NCBI GenBank assembly: GCA_030704615.1
Contig: CM060732.1
Span: 32,345,053 to 32,409,052 of the forward strand
Length of the DNA: 64,000 bases
Reading direction: 5' to 3'
Source: Takakia lepidozioides
Lineage: Eukaryota; Streptophyta; Takakiopsida; Takakiales; Takakiaceae
The notes beneath the pieces were generated by a model. That model made no database searches, was not told the DNA's origin, and saw only the letters and a list, made by a program, of their open reading frames with translations. Shown in pieces: positions 1 through 9,630 of the stretch (position 1 is its first letter; each line of letters begins with the position of its first letter). The position numbers were made by a program, and so were the translations under genes.

Positions 1-25
1 TAAATATATAAATATATATATATTT
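1..25. repeat. AT microsatellite
   Basis: Alternating TA/AAATA tract at the left edge. It lies upstream of the first recognisable protease sequence, and no gene is seen in 1-138. Confidence 0.7.
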
Positions 26-138
26 CCCCCGAATGTGCCAGATTAAGGTGTCGTTAATCTGGCTGGTCTTTGGGTGTGCTATTTGGGGTGAATGACATCT
101 ACAAATTGTTTGGACCATATAACTTATGATTCGTTGTC

Positions 139-744
139 ATGTCTTTCTTCCATGTTACCAGAAATCCATGCTGGGTAAATGCCAGGTCTTTTACTTGCAA
201 AGCAGGGGTTGGGTTCATTTGCCTTTTCCAAATTCAAACATCTTTGGGTGGTTCAGAAAAGGCGCGAGGGATTACACGCCATGAGCTCTTCATTCGATTG
301 CAGCCGGATCATCCTATGGACGGCTCAGTCATGAGAGCTAAAGCCATTGTTATAGACGCGATGTCCTATGATGTGCTTGTTGGTGGGGCTATGTTATACC
401 CAATGGGATTTACTTTGGACTTTTGGGAGGAAACGACATCCTATAGGTTGGAATGGCAGTCAGGGGATGGTCGACGTGCACTGCTCCCAGTGCGGTTTAT
501 TGGGAATGTAGCGGTGGATCATAGGAACATGATGCCTACATTGGCTGCATTCTCAAGGGTGGTGGCTTGGGGTGGTGAGCTCTTGGAGGGCAATAGTCAT
601 GCAAATGATAGGCCACCACATGATGAGGACAAGCAATTAGCATACAAGGCTGAGTTGATTCCTCATGTTCCTTTGCATAGTTCACTGTGGAATACAGTTG
701 GGGATTTGCAACGAGTGGCAAGCCAGTGTGTACAGCAAGCATAG
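139..744 (+). pseudogene. Gypsy protease region (C-terminal half of retropepsin-like domain)
   Basis: This 201-codon open frame has no clear start. Residues about 70-120 read 'IVIDAMSYDVLVGGAMLYP' followed by an 'LDFWEE' stretch, a pattern typical of the flap and C-terminal half of plant gypsy aspartic proteases just before RT. The catalytic D-[ST]-G triad is not visible, so the N-terminal half is either upstream in another frame or lost. In an active element it would cut the Gag-Pol polyprotein. The methyltransferase region follows after about 80 bp. The domain call rests on pattern recognition. Confidence 0.6.
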
Positions 745-825
745 TAGGAGGCATTTCCATCGGTAGGTGAAGGGAGTTCAGTTACATCACCTGGACCTTC
801 TCAATTTTTATTGGACACAATGCCT

Positions 826-2135
826 ATTATCTGGCAACAACCTGACTCAGGCATTTGTTTGCTAGACCTGTTTAGAGGCATGAGCAATGGGCTTGCATGA
901 ATGTTGCAAGCATGAATCAAAGTACGCAAGTACTTGTATGTGGAGAAGGATGAGATTGCTTGGCGTGTTTCCATGCGCCATGTTGCCTTACTCACACATC
1001 AGTATCCTGAGTTGTTCCATCTCTTAGCAATTCAAGGGTATCAAAAGGCCTTGCCAGCAGACATTACCTTGCTGGGGCGGATGATTTGGACCGACATGGT
1101 GCCATTGACTTGGTGATAGTTGGATGGCCTTGCCAATGACACTTTCCCGCAGGTCATGGAAATGGCTTGCATGATGCACGATCGCATTTGTTTTGGGAGA
1201 TATTGAGAGTGTTGCGTGACTTGCAGATGAGGCAAATGCAACCTCCAGCTTACATCCTGGAGAATGTTCCTCTTATGGGGGACTCTCCGGCCAGGGTTAT
1301 GGCCAATGTGCATCAGGTGCGGTCTTGGATTGGATCGGCGGTGCTATTGGATGCAGCAGCGGTGGAATCACGAGCGCATCGACCTCGATTGTGGTGGACC
1401 AATCTTGCACCACCAAAGCTGCTCAAGAGAGCATATAATTCCATTCAACGGCCACCCAATCTCACAGTTGAGGGCATTTTGGACCAAGGGAGGCAACCAC
1501 ATAGGGTGCGACATGATGACCGTCCACCTCTAACAGTGGTAAATCGAGTGGGGCAGCCACGTGCAGCCTTGCCTACGCTCATGAGCTTTCCCTCGTCTCA
1601 TGCTTTTCGAGACAATGGTCCTGGGTTGATTTGGGACAGTGTGCTACAACAATTGGTGGAGCCCAATGCGGATGAGCGAGAGCGGGCAATTGGATTTGCC
1701 ACGGGCACTACAGCTGTGCCAACTCTGTTAGAAGCATCACGACGTCAGGTGTTGGGTCAGGAAATGGATCTCAATTGCTTGACATGGATCATTGGCTTGT
1801 GCATGGCTGAGCAACGGAGATTGCAAGCATTAGCGGCTACTTTTGCACTTCCATTGGATATTGCACTATCTCTGCCAACCGGGACGGTAGAGGTAGTGAG
1901 TGGGGGCGAGCATAGGATCATGGGGTGCAAGCACCCATGGCAGATATGGGATGAGATGCGCAAAGAGAGAGTCATTGGATCTCTCAAGCAGCAGTATGAG
2001 GAGTGGGGAGAGCCATATACTGAGGATCAGTTGGAGGTCAAGGTAACCAATGTTTTTGAAGAGGTTGAGAATGTTTCTTCCCCAGAGGATGTTCTCAAGG
2101 TGGCTATGGTGGAGCAAGTGGAGGCTACGCCATAG
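826..2135 (+). pseudogene. C5 cytosine DNA methyltransferase domain inside the retrotransposon pol
   Basis: The conserved C5-methyltransferase motifs occur in canonical, non-permuted order. Motif I 'CLLDLFRGMSNGLA' is at 856-897 and motif II 'YLYVEKDE' near 930-955. Motif IV 'IDLVIVGWPCQ' has the catalytic Cys codon at 1131-1133. Motif VI 'ILENV' is at 1254-1268, motif VIII 'ESRAHRPRLWW' near 1365-1395, motif IX 'RPPLTVVNRVGQPRAALP' near 1515-1580, and a motif X-like segment ('ERERAIGF', then 'SRRQVLGQ') near 1674-1760. The family methylates cytosine C5 using S-adenosylmethionine. In-frame TGA codons at 898, 913 and 1137 and a frameshift between about 1050 and 1075 inactivate it. It lies between protease and RT in the same orientation. 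About 85 residues follow motif X as a linker. Whether its closest relatives are DNMT3, DNMT1/CMT or bacterial enzymes cannot be decided by eye. Confidence 0.85.
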
Positions 2136-2289
2136 TCAGGGTGGGCGGACAAGGCCCAAGAGGTTGCTATCTAGCAACCAAAGGATGCGTCTTCTACCTC
2201 CAAGCCTGGTGTACCCAAGGTTGCAGTCACTGAGGACGGAACCAGATGTTGGACCTACAATCACCGGAGGAGACAGACAGAGGATCCAG

Positions 2290-3690
2290 TGATTTCTAAG
2301 GGCTTATAGAAATTGCTTTGCCTTCGGTTTGAAGGATTTGGGGAGTTTGAATGGCCAGGAGATTCGTATTGATTTGGCAAGTGACACGCCAATTTTTCGA
2401 AGGCCCTACAGGTATAGTGATATGGAGAGGTCTTTGATCCAGTCACGGACTATGAAATTGTTTGAAGCTGGATTGGTGGAGTTGTCAGGCACGGAATATG
2501 CCTCGGCAACGGTGATGCCAGCTAAGAAGGATATCTATGGCAATTAGACAGAAATGAGGATGACATGTGGGGACTACCGTCCTGTGAACCGTCAGACTAA
2601 GTCCGATAGATATGCCATGCCAACTCCAGAGGAGATCTTTGATGTCATTGGGCATGCAAAGGTGTTTAGCACATTGGACTTGCGATCCAGTTACCACCAG
2701 TTGCCAATCAAAGAGGCTGACAAACAAAAGACGACATTCTGGGGGATTGACCAACATGGGAAGGATTGTTTGTACCAATGGCGCTTCCTACCGTTTGGGT
2801 TGAAGAATGCTCCTGCAGAGTTTTAGAGGGTCATGGATAGGATTCTTGCGGGGCTAGACTTCGCCCGGTGCTACATTGATGACATCATCATCTTTAGTGC
2901 TACGATTGAGGAGCACGAGAGACACCTTCAGATGGTGTTTGAGTGCTTGAGAGCGCATGGGTTGAAATTGCACCCTGAGAAGTGCAAGTTCTTCCACAAC
3001 CAGATTGAGTATCTGGGCCACATGATATACCCTGGAGGATTGGGTGTTCAAAAGACGAAGGTGGAGGCCATTGCACGCATTCCATGCCCCATCAATGTTA
3101 GCAGAGTTCGTGCTTTCATGGGGTTGACAAACTACTATCGACGGTTTATCAAGGGATTTAGCAGTATTGCAAAGGCTCTTACCAAGTTGACCAAGGTGGG
3201 TCAGGAGTGGCAGTGGGAGGAGGAGCAGGATGAAGCCTTTGAGGAACTCAAGGCTCGATTGACTTCTGCGCCTATTTTGAGGCGGCCTATTCGGGGGCGG
3301 TCTTTCCAGCTACATACGGATTGGAGTATGTTGGGGATTGGAGCAGTGCTCACACATGTGGATGATGAGGGAAGAGATTTCATAGTAGCATATACTAGCC
3401 GCTCAAACAATGATGCCGAGGCGAAGTATAGTTCCGGCTATGAAGGGGAGTGTCTAGCTGTGGTATGGGCAATGACACATTTTAGATGCTACCTCTATGG
3501 CAATCTTTTCACCCTTGTCGCGGATCACCAACCATTGAAGTGGTTGATGGAGTCAGACAAGCTTACAGGGAAGCTTGTACGGTGGGCACTTATGCTTCAA
3601 GAGTACGACTTCCAAGTGGTGCATTGAGCTGGTATAGTCAATCGGGATGCAGATGGGTTGAGTCGTAATCCATGCACAAGCGAGCATGAT
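2290..3690 (+). pseudogene. Gypsy reverse transcriptase and RNase H
   Basis: RT opens with 'FAFGLKDLGSLNG' and 'FRRPYRYSDMER', followed by 'TCGDYRPVNRQT', 'FSTLDLRSSYHQLPI' and 'RFLPFGLKNAPAEF'. The catalytic YIDD box is at 2872-2883. The later 'MGLTNYYRRFI' and 'WQWEEEQDEAFEELK' are gypsy connection motifs. RNase H acidic residues lie in 'LHTDWS', 'EGECLAVVWA' and 'ADHQPLKWL', ending in 'GIVNRDADGLSR'. All segments share one frame, interrupted by TAG at 2545, TAG at 2824 and TGA at 3625. Each stop falls where relatives have Trp, Gln or Arg. Product if intact: cDNA synthesis from the element's RNA. Confidence 0.9.
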
Positions 3691-5118
3691 GATACTGGAG
3701 CTCGATGGCATGGTGAGACGGATGAGGACATGGTGCTAGGATGGCATGCATCTGTCTTTTTGTGCATCCTAGCAATGGGAGCTCAAGCTAGTCCATCCCA
3801 TGCGATTGGTCATGTAGATAGCATGCATGACGATCCACAGACTAGTGAGGAGTTTGGATGTGCATGAAGATGCAGCAGTGTTGGCCTATCTTCGTACCAG
3901 AGAGACAGCAGCCAGTGTGACTGCTGAGGAGAGAGATCGGATCCTACAACGAGCCAAGAGGATCAAGTGGGAGGGGACTCACCTACTCCGAGTATGGGAG
4001 GATGGATGAGTAAGGATTGTGCCTCATCCAACACAACGAGCACAATTGGTACGCCATGCCCATGAGGAGTTGGGACATTTTGGGATGCGGCGCACTCATA
4101 GTTTGCTGCAAGGACAGTACTGGTGGCGGGGCATGCACACGGATGTGCAACAGTTAGTGGCAAGGTGCACGGTGTGTGATAGAGTGTGGGTTTCTTTCAA
4201 TGCATCTGTTGCACAATTGCATCCTTTACCCATTATGGGTTTTGGGCTATCGTTGGAGTCTTGACTTCTCTAGCCCATTGTCACTGACGATTCGCCATAA
4301 CAAGTATGTGCTGGTGATGGTGGAACATTTCTCCAAATGGATTGAGCTGGTGGCATTCCCTGACAAGGTAAGTGAGGGGGCTGCGTATGCATTCTTAGAT
4401 CGAGTGCTTAGCCAATTTGGTGCTCCAGCCGAGGTACTCACGGACCAGGGGGAAGAGTTCTTGGGGGAGTTTCAGGCTTTGTGTAAGCAAGCCTTGATAG
4501 ATCACCGCACTACTTCTCGGAATCATCCCGAGGCTGATGGCTTGGCCGAGAGGGTTGTGCAAACAGTCAAGCAAGGCTTGCGCAAGTATGGCTTGCAGAA
4601 TGGACACTTGGGAGATTGGGACCTTCAGCTACCTTGGTTGGCCATGGGTTACAGGTTTAGCAAGTAAGCATCACTTGCCTTGTTCTCGCCTTATTTCCTT
4701 TTCTTTGGCCAAGAGCCAGATTTACCTGTATCTATTCGCAGGAGACTGCAGTAGTCCTCAACCTTGATGATCCGGATGTGTGGACACAAGCATGTGCCCA
4801 ACGGGCAGAGTTGTTCAAGAGAGTCATGCCTATGGCGAACCTTGCTATTGCCCGACATCAAGACACATTGAGGTACGCCATTATATGTGGAGGGGGATAT
4901 CGGTCAGGTGTTCGGCGTTTCCATCCTAGGGACTATGTGTATCTGCAACAAACATCGCCTACGACCTTGGATGTCACAGCAGGTCGTGTGATTCTAAGGG
5001 TCCGGGAGGTGTTGCCTTCAGGAGTGTTGATTATGGAGGTTGAGATGGCATGGTATGGAAGGACCATGTGCGCAATTGTGCGCCATGTAACCTTCCACAT
5101 GTGGATAAGAGGATAGAT
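3691..5118 (+). pseudogene. Gypsy integrase: H2C2 zinc-binding domain and D-D-E core
   Basis: A linker ('AAVLAYLRTRETAASV') leads to the zinc-binding domain with 'HAHEELGHFG' and 'CTVC' (about 4052-4172). The catalytic core has Asp in 'RWSLDF' (codon 4263), Asp in 'VLTDQGEEF' (codon 4443) and Glu in 'DGLAERVV' (codon 4548). A C-terminal region ('RRFHPRDYVYLQ', 'GRVILRVREVLPSGVLIMEV') resembles the beta-barrel after the core in gypsy integrases. Damage: TGA at 4007, a frame change near 4200-4260, TAA at 4665 (a Gln codon in relatives) and a frame change near 4745. Product if intact: insertion of the cDNA into host DNA. Confidence 0.88.
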
Positions 5119-5295
5119 CCCAACCTTGTAGTGGTACCTGCAGGGTTGCATTGCATGCTATGTAGGCATACTGGTGGTTTCGCAACCATGTTGGTGTGTG
5201 ACAAATGCTCAAGGGGGTGGCACATGGAATGTTTGACACCGTCACTTGAGAAGGTTCCTAGTGGAGAATGGTTGTGTCCACGATGCCTTGGATAG
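5050..5295 (+). pseudogene. PHD finger at the integrase C-terminus
   Basis: The frame following the integrase beta-barrel ('DGMVWKDHVRNCAPC') encodes a complete C4HC3 zinc-binding set at 5152-5286: C-x2-C, x11, C-x2-C, x4, H-x2-C, x14, C-x2-C. It includes 'MLVCDKCSRGWHMECL' and ends 'VPSGEWLCPRC'. This matches the canonical PHD spacing, including the Trp two residues before the last Cys pair. PHD fingers usually bind histone H3 N-terminal tails, methylated or not at K4. It takes the position where chromoviruses carry a chromodomain, so a targeting role is inferred. The domain itself is undamaged, although the upstream integrase frame is broken. The stop is TAG at 5293. Confidence 0.85.
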
Positions 5296-5557
5296 AGGTA
5301 GTGGGGCATGACAATGGTGAGGTTGATAAGTGATCCGAGGTCTAGCTAACGGGAGTTCAATGCCATGGAAACCCAATTGAAGCCATGGATTGCAGGAAAG
5401 CGAATAACAATGGGGCTACTTTTGCACCGGCCTCTTGATCTATTGCCTTCAGATACTGGGACTTGGGCGATTGATGACCACGCAATGATCTTATTGGGAT
5501 GGATACTTGTTAGCTATCCAGTGTTAGATGGACCTAATCACCAGCTAGGGGGGCGAT
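5296..5557 (+). other. Gypsy 3' untranslated region and polypurine tract
   Basis: No conserved domain is seen in this stretch. It ends with a purine-rich run (positions about 5545-5556, core AGGGGGG) directly before the LTR, as expected for the primer of plus-strand DNA synthesis. Confidence 0.6.
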
Positions 5558-6095
5558 TGTGGTATAGCTTTCTAGGATTGTGTGCTTAGATTGTGTGGTG
5601 GACAGCGATGTATGTTGTGGCACGATGCTTAGGTGCACGACAGCTGTCATGGTTTTAGTCATGGTTATCTAGAATTACCTACTTCTAGTTAACTAGGACA
5701 TTTTAGATATTTATATTTATATTTTGTGTGTTGGGACTTCATTTGGTCTCACATGCCAAGTGAGGTGTCGAGCCTCACTTGGAACATGGGGATAAGTTTT
5801 CCCCTTCTAAGGATGGAGAAGGCTCATCTTCTTGTAGTTGAGCCTCCATGAGTCTCTCTCACCTCCATAGCTCTAGGTATTGAGAGGGAGTGTGGTGAGG
5901 GCTTTGTAGGGTGGATTCCCTTAGCAAGGGTGCCCTTGGCTTGACTTAGTTTATGTGATTGAGTGGATTCATGAGTGGAGGGTTTCCATTATGTTCACTT
6001 TCACTATCATTGTGGTATAGCTTTCTAGGATTGTGTGCTTAGATTGTGTGGTGGACATCAATGTATGTTGTGGCACGATGCTTAGGTGCACGACA
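5558..6095 (+). repeat. 3' LTR (538 bp) whose first 85 bp are repeated at its end
   Basis: It begins TGTGGTATAG straight after the polypurine tract and ends GCACGACA, giving TG...CA termini. The first 85 bp (5558-5642) recur almost unchanged at 6011-6095, and LINE coding sequence starts immediately afterwards. An alternative reading is a 452-bp LTR ending CA at 6009 followed by a fragment of a second LTR. The 5' LTR outside the window would decide between the two. Confidence 0.65.
5756..5782 (+). other. Perfect 10-bp hairpin within the LTR
   Basis: CCAAGTGAGG and its reverse complement CCTCACTTGG are separated by 7 bp. The hairpin lies inside the LTR and could form an RNA stem in the element transcript. 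Its role is unknown. Confidence 0.6.
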
Positions 6096-7520
6096 AAAGA
6101 TGGCCTTGTCTCAAAGTGCTTGGACAAAAGGGCACTGCACCAAACAATGTTCCAAATCCTCATGAGCATTTAGGCTGCAAGAAACACAATGAGAGGGAGC
6201 GTCTTTGAAGTTTGCCGCCACCAGCAGTATCATGTTTGCTACCTTCCACAAGAAACCAGTCACTTTCGAGGGTCTATACTTTTTCCAGGTATCAGCCCAC
6301 ACAAACTTCCAGGGTATAGGATTGCTAGAGAGATGCTGCCACTTTTGATTCCATTTCCTATCAAAGCCTCTCTTTGGCAGCTGCAACTTATAACCAAGCT
6401 TAACCGAATAGTGAAAAAAAGGGTCATGTTTATTGTTCATCCACACCCACTTTCCTGGGTCAAACTGCAGCAGCTTAATAGGAGCAGTTAAAAATCAACA
6501 GAAGATATTGTTATAGAGCTACAACTCCAAGGGAGGCATCGGGTTAGGATTGCCAGAAAGCAAACAGTAAACCCTTATGTCAAAGCAAGCAATGTCGTTA
6601 GGGATACAGATCACCGACGTCGGTGAAACAAACATGCCATCTTTAGTTACAGAGAAGCCAGTGCCATGTATGTAATCACTATCTCTGGAGATTGCATATA
6701 GAACTTTAGGTTGGGAATCAATATAGTATCCGAGCCAACCAAGCACATTTTTGCAGGTGAGGCTCAGAAAGAAGGCTTGTCCAATGCTCTAGAAGGTCTT
6801 CCATGACCTCCTTCCATCCAAGGTTTACTCATCTTGCAGAGAATTGCTGAGTAGCAGTTTCAGTAGAGATAAGAGAGTTCAAGGAATCATCCCAAATTTG
6901 TAGCAGATGAGCCAAGCCTGCAGCTTCCCATTGATCCGCCCAACATTTAGTATAGGGAAATAACATTTCTTTGTCTCGATTATAATTCCCAAAGAGAGGT
7001 TGTCTCAACACTTCGTTGAAGGACGTAGAGGGACTTATCTAAACCAGGAAAGGGCGCAACTTGCACCACGCCACCCAAAATGGATTGCCAAGCTCGGGAT
7101 CCCAGCCGAGGTTTTTCATTAAGCTTCCCTCCTTGGAGCATCCATCTCAACGAGTGAGCCCATCTGTCGCTTTGTGCGAGGCGTAGTAGTCATGAGATGC
7201 TGACCAGTCTACTCCAAGGACTGAAAGGTGAGTCAGAGCATGAGGAACCTACTTCACAAGAAGCACCGTGAACTGCGCTTGGGGATCTAATACACCTAAA
7301 CCCCTATTTTTTTTGCTTTGAGTCAGCTAGTCCCAACTGAAGGCTATTTTTGAAGATGAGGTTGGTGTTGCCCCCCAAATAAAGTTTCTCGTCAACGACT
7401 TAACCTTCTTAATAATCAGAGATCCTGGAGACCATACCGAGGCCAGAAACCACAAAGAGGCCAGAAGAACTTGCTTCACATCTAAACTCTGCCCACTATA
7501 GATAGATATAAAGAACACCA
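6096..7520 (-). pseudogene. LINE ORF2 C-terminal region with zf-RVT domain
   Basis: The fragment at 7327-7518 ('LTRNFIWGA') is the conserved post-RT segment. The fragment at 6111-6446 contains 'PSKVTGFLWKVANMILL' and 'CVSCSLNAHEDLEHCLVQCPF', a reverse-transcriptase zinc-binding domain (C-x2-C...H-C...C). The segment between them is broken in all frames. The coding sequence runs straight into the LTR. Confidence 0.8.
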
Positions 7521-7542
7521 GTGCGCAAGTTTCCTTTTCAAC

Positions 7543-8580
7543 TTAGAAAAGACAGCAGCAAACCTGACATGCATAGTCATTGAGATCAGTACCCACCAGT
7601 TGCCCCAACAGCTCATGCGATTCACTATCCAAAAGCCATCTCAAACCCAACTCAATACCCCACGAGGCAATGTGGGAAGCTAAGGTAGGATTTGACAACT
7701 GACTTAGCAAGTCCACTGCTTTCTTCCAATTAATTTTGAGACCCGAGGCTCCACAGAAGGCCTCCAGTGAGCTGAGTGCCGCGTTGACATTGGATAAGGA
7801 AGAGTTGTTAATAAATAACGAGATGTCATCGGCATACAACGAAGACTTAATGGAAGAGGAAAGTGAATCAAGCGGGGAATTGGGAACCACCAAGCCCAAG
7901 GAGTCTTTCCTCTTATCTAACAAGTGGCCCAGACCATCTACAGCTACCAGGACAAGAAATAGGGCTAGCGGACAACCCTGCCTAACAGATTTGAAGAGAG
8001 GAAAGGCTTTGGAAACCACTCTATTAACCATCACTCTACTCGAGGCTGAAGAGAGAAGGATCTGAATCCACTTTAGAAAACCCCCATTTATCCCAGCTGC
8101 TTCCAATGCACCCAAAAGGTAGCTCCAATTGATATTATCAAATGCTTTCTCGAAATCTAACATCAAGAAAGTTAGGGGTTGGTTATCGATTCGAGCCAGA
8201 TGCAACGCCTCATTGTTAAGAAGAATATTCTCAAGTATCATTCTATTTTTCATGAAACCTGATTGCTCTGGTCTTATCAGCTTAGATAACAAGGGCAACA
8301 AGCTGCGACGAGGGAGAGCCTTAGCAATGCTTTTATAGATAGAGTTTAACAAAGTGATGGGCCTATACTAGTTAGAAAGCAACTCACGGTCACCTTTCTT
8401 GTACACTAAGGTAATGAATCCCTGCGATAACTGTGAGGGCATAATCCCTTTGATCAAGATATCATTGGCCATTCGCAGGAAATTGTCCCCAATGACCTCC
8501 CATAGGGCAGTGAAGAACTCCACCGGCAACTCGTCCAATCCAAGGGCCTTCATCGTACTCAGAGCTTCCGCAACTTCCAT
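7543..8580 (-). pseudogene. LINE ORF2 reverse transcriptase domain
   Basis: The order of motifs is 'ALGLDELPVEFF', 'FITLVYKKGD', 'LIRPEQSGFMKNRMI', 'LMLDFEKAFDNINW', 'SVRQGCPLA' and the catalytic 'SSLYADDISLF'. It is interrupted by a TAG at about 8366, where relatives have Trp, and by a frameshift near 8355. This would be the polymerase for target-primed reverse transcription. Confidence 0.88.
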
Positions 8581-9126
8581 AAGCTCTTCTTTGAAAAATG
8601 GGGCTGACGGACCATTTTAATACGGAAGAATTTCTCCTTCTCCGCATCAACTTCAGCCATATTCTTTTTGGCCACTAGGTATGATTCCATCGTAACATCG
8701 CTATGGTTTCCTTCTTCAATCCTTCTTTGGCAATGTAACAGGCATTTAGTCAAGGCCTTTTGGTGCTGAGCTCTTTCCAAGGTTACAGAATGGGAGAGGG
8801 CCTGAGCCAAACGTTTAGTGGCTTGAAGCTTATGCAAGAAGGAGATGGAAGGGGATTGGAAGCCAGTTCCAGAAGATGTCCATTCCTGTTTCAACTTCTG
8901 TAGACAGTCAAGCTTTTTTAGAATGCCAGGGTTCAGTTTGAAATAACCACGTCCTCTCGAATGCAATCCAGGCAGTTTAAATTCAGCAACAACCACGGCA
9001 TGGTCAAAGTCAGCTAGGATGGGAGTTTGAGCCATACCTTTAGACCAAGATAGGGGAGTTTGAGAACAATAAATCCTGTCCAGACGGGCCATACAAAGAT
9101 GAGGAGGACTTCTCAAGTTTGACCAC
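8559..9126 (-). pseudogene. LINE ORF2 endonuclease domain, C-terminal part
   Basis: 'FTWSNLRSPPHLCMARLDRI' begins at about 9126 and is followed by 'FDHAVVVAEF'. These are the last motifs (the [ST]DH of the catalytic site and the preceding ARLDR) of the exonuclease/endonuclease/phosphatase fold used by L1 LINEs to nick target DNA. A coiled, basic linker toward RT follows. The N-terminal two thirds of the domain are absent. Confidence 0.8.
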
Positions 9127-9138
9127 GTGAACCTTAAG

Positions 9139-9232
9139 TACTGTGATTGGTGTCTGGGAGGTGTCCACCTTCTTGTCGGAACGCATAATTTACGCTGCCT
9201 TCAGGAGGCGTCATACTTTATTTTACTTCATG
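9139..9232 (+). mobile_element. SINE fragment (3' part), family A copy 1
   Basis: It shares with 9655-9748 the pattern GATTGGTGTCT...GGAGG...TCCACCTTCTTG...CATAATTTACG...TGCCTT..GGAGGCGTCATACTTTATTTTACTTCA. It has no tRNA-like head, so it is 5'-truncated. It sits at the broken 5' end of the LINE. Confidence 0.6.
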
Positions 9233-9447
9233 CTTACAAGATACCAACCCCTCGGTTACTAGTTAAAACCTTAAATAAACCAATAGGTATTGGCCAGTTC
9301 TTTCAAATGTTATTTGCGTAGTTGTTTGAACGCCCAATCTCCGTCGGTCTTAGTTGTATAGGTTAATTCAATTTTTTTACCTTTAGCGATTATATATAAA
9401 CATATACACACAACCTAGATGTGACCCCGTTATAATGGCCACCTGAC

Positions 9448-9610
9448 AACCAGCATGTAGCCCAGTGGTAATGGGCACATACCATGTTGGATGTGGTTGT
9501 GGGTTCAAACCACGGTCTGGTGTGTCATGAAGGTGTCCACCTTTCAGCTGGAAGGTAGCCCTTGTGGTGAAGTGACACCATAAGTTACGTTCCCTTCGGG
9601 AGGCGCGCCA
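9448..9610 (+). mobile_element. tRNA-derived SINE, family A copy 2
   Basis: An RNA polymerase III A-box-like TAGCCCAGTGGTAATGG lies at 9458-9474 and a B-box GGTTCAAACC at 9502-9511, 44 bp apart as in tRNA genes. The body then shares the 'AGGTGTCCACCTT ... TAAGTTACG ... CTTCGGGAGGCG' pattern with the neighbouring copies. It is followed by a short TA repeat (9609-9623). Confidence 0.75.
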
Positions 9611-9630
9611 TATATATATATATGGCCACC

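Larger units (their letters stand above)
1..6095 (+). mobile_element. Degenerate Ty3/gypsy LTR retrotransposon carrying a DNA methyltransferase and a PHD finger (5' end outside window)
   Basis: One plus-strand series of pol domains is seen: retropepsin-like protease, C5 cytosine methyltransferase, reverse transcriptase, RNase H, H2C2 zinc-binding and D-D-E integrase core, then a C-terminal PHD finger. The order protease-RT-RNaseH-integrase is that of Ty3/gypsy. A purine tract at 5545-5556 precedes a TG at 5558 that begins the 3' LTR. The gag region and 5' LTR lie left of the window. The reading frame is broken by at least eight in-frame stops and several frameshifts, so this copy is dead. Its right end abuts LINE sequence at 6096, which suggests it inserted into that LINE. 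Confidence 0.9.
6096..9126 (-). mobile_element. L1-type LINE, 3' end cut by the gypsy LTR
   Basis: Reading from 9126 down to 6096 gives the C-terminal part of an apurinic-type endonuclease, a reverse transcriptase, a long post-RT region and a zf-RVT domain, the order of plant L1 ORF2. The 3' UTR and poly(A) are missing because the LTR begins at once. The 5' end stops at about 9126, where a SINE copy begins, consistent with 5' truncation. It is heavily decayed, with stops and frameshifts. Confidence 0.85.
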
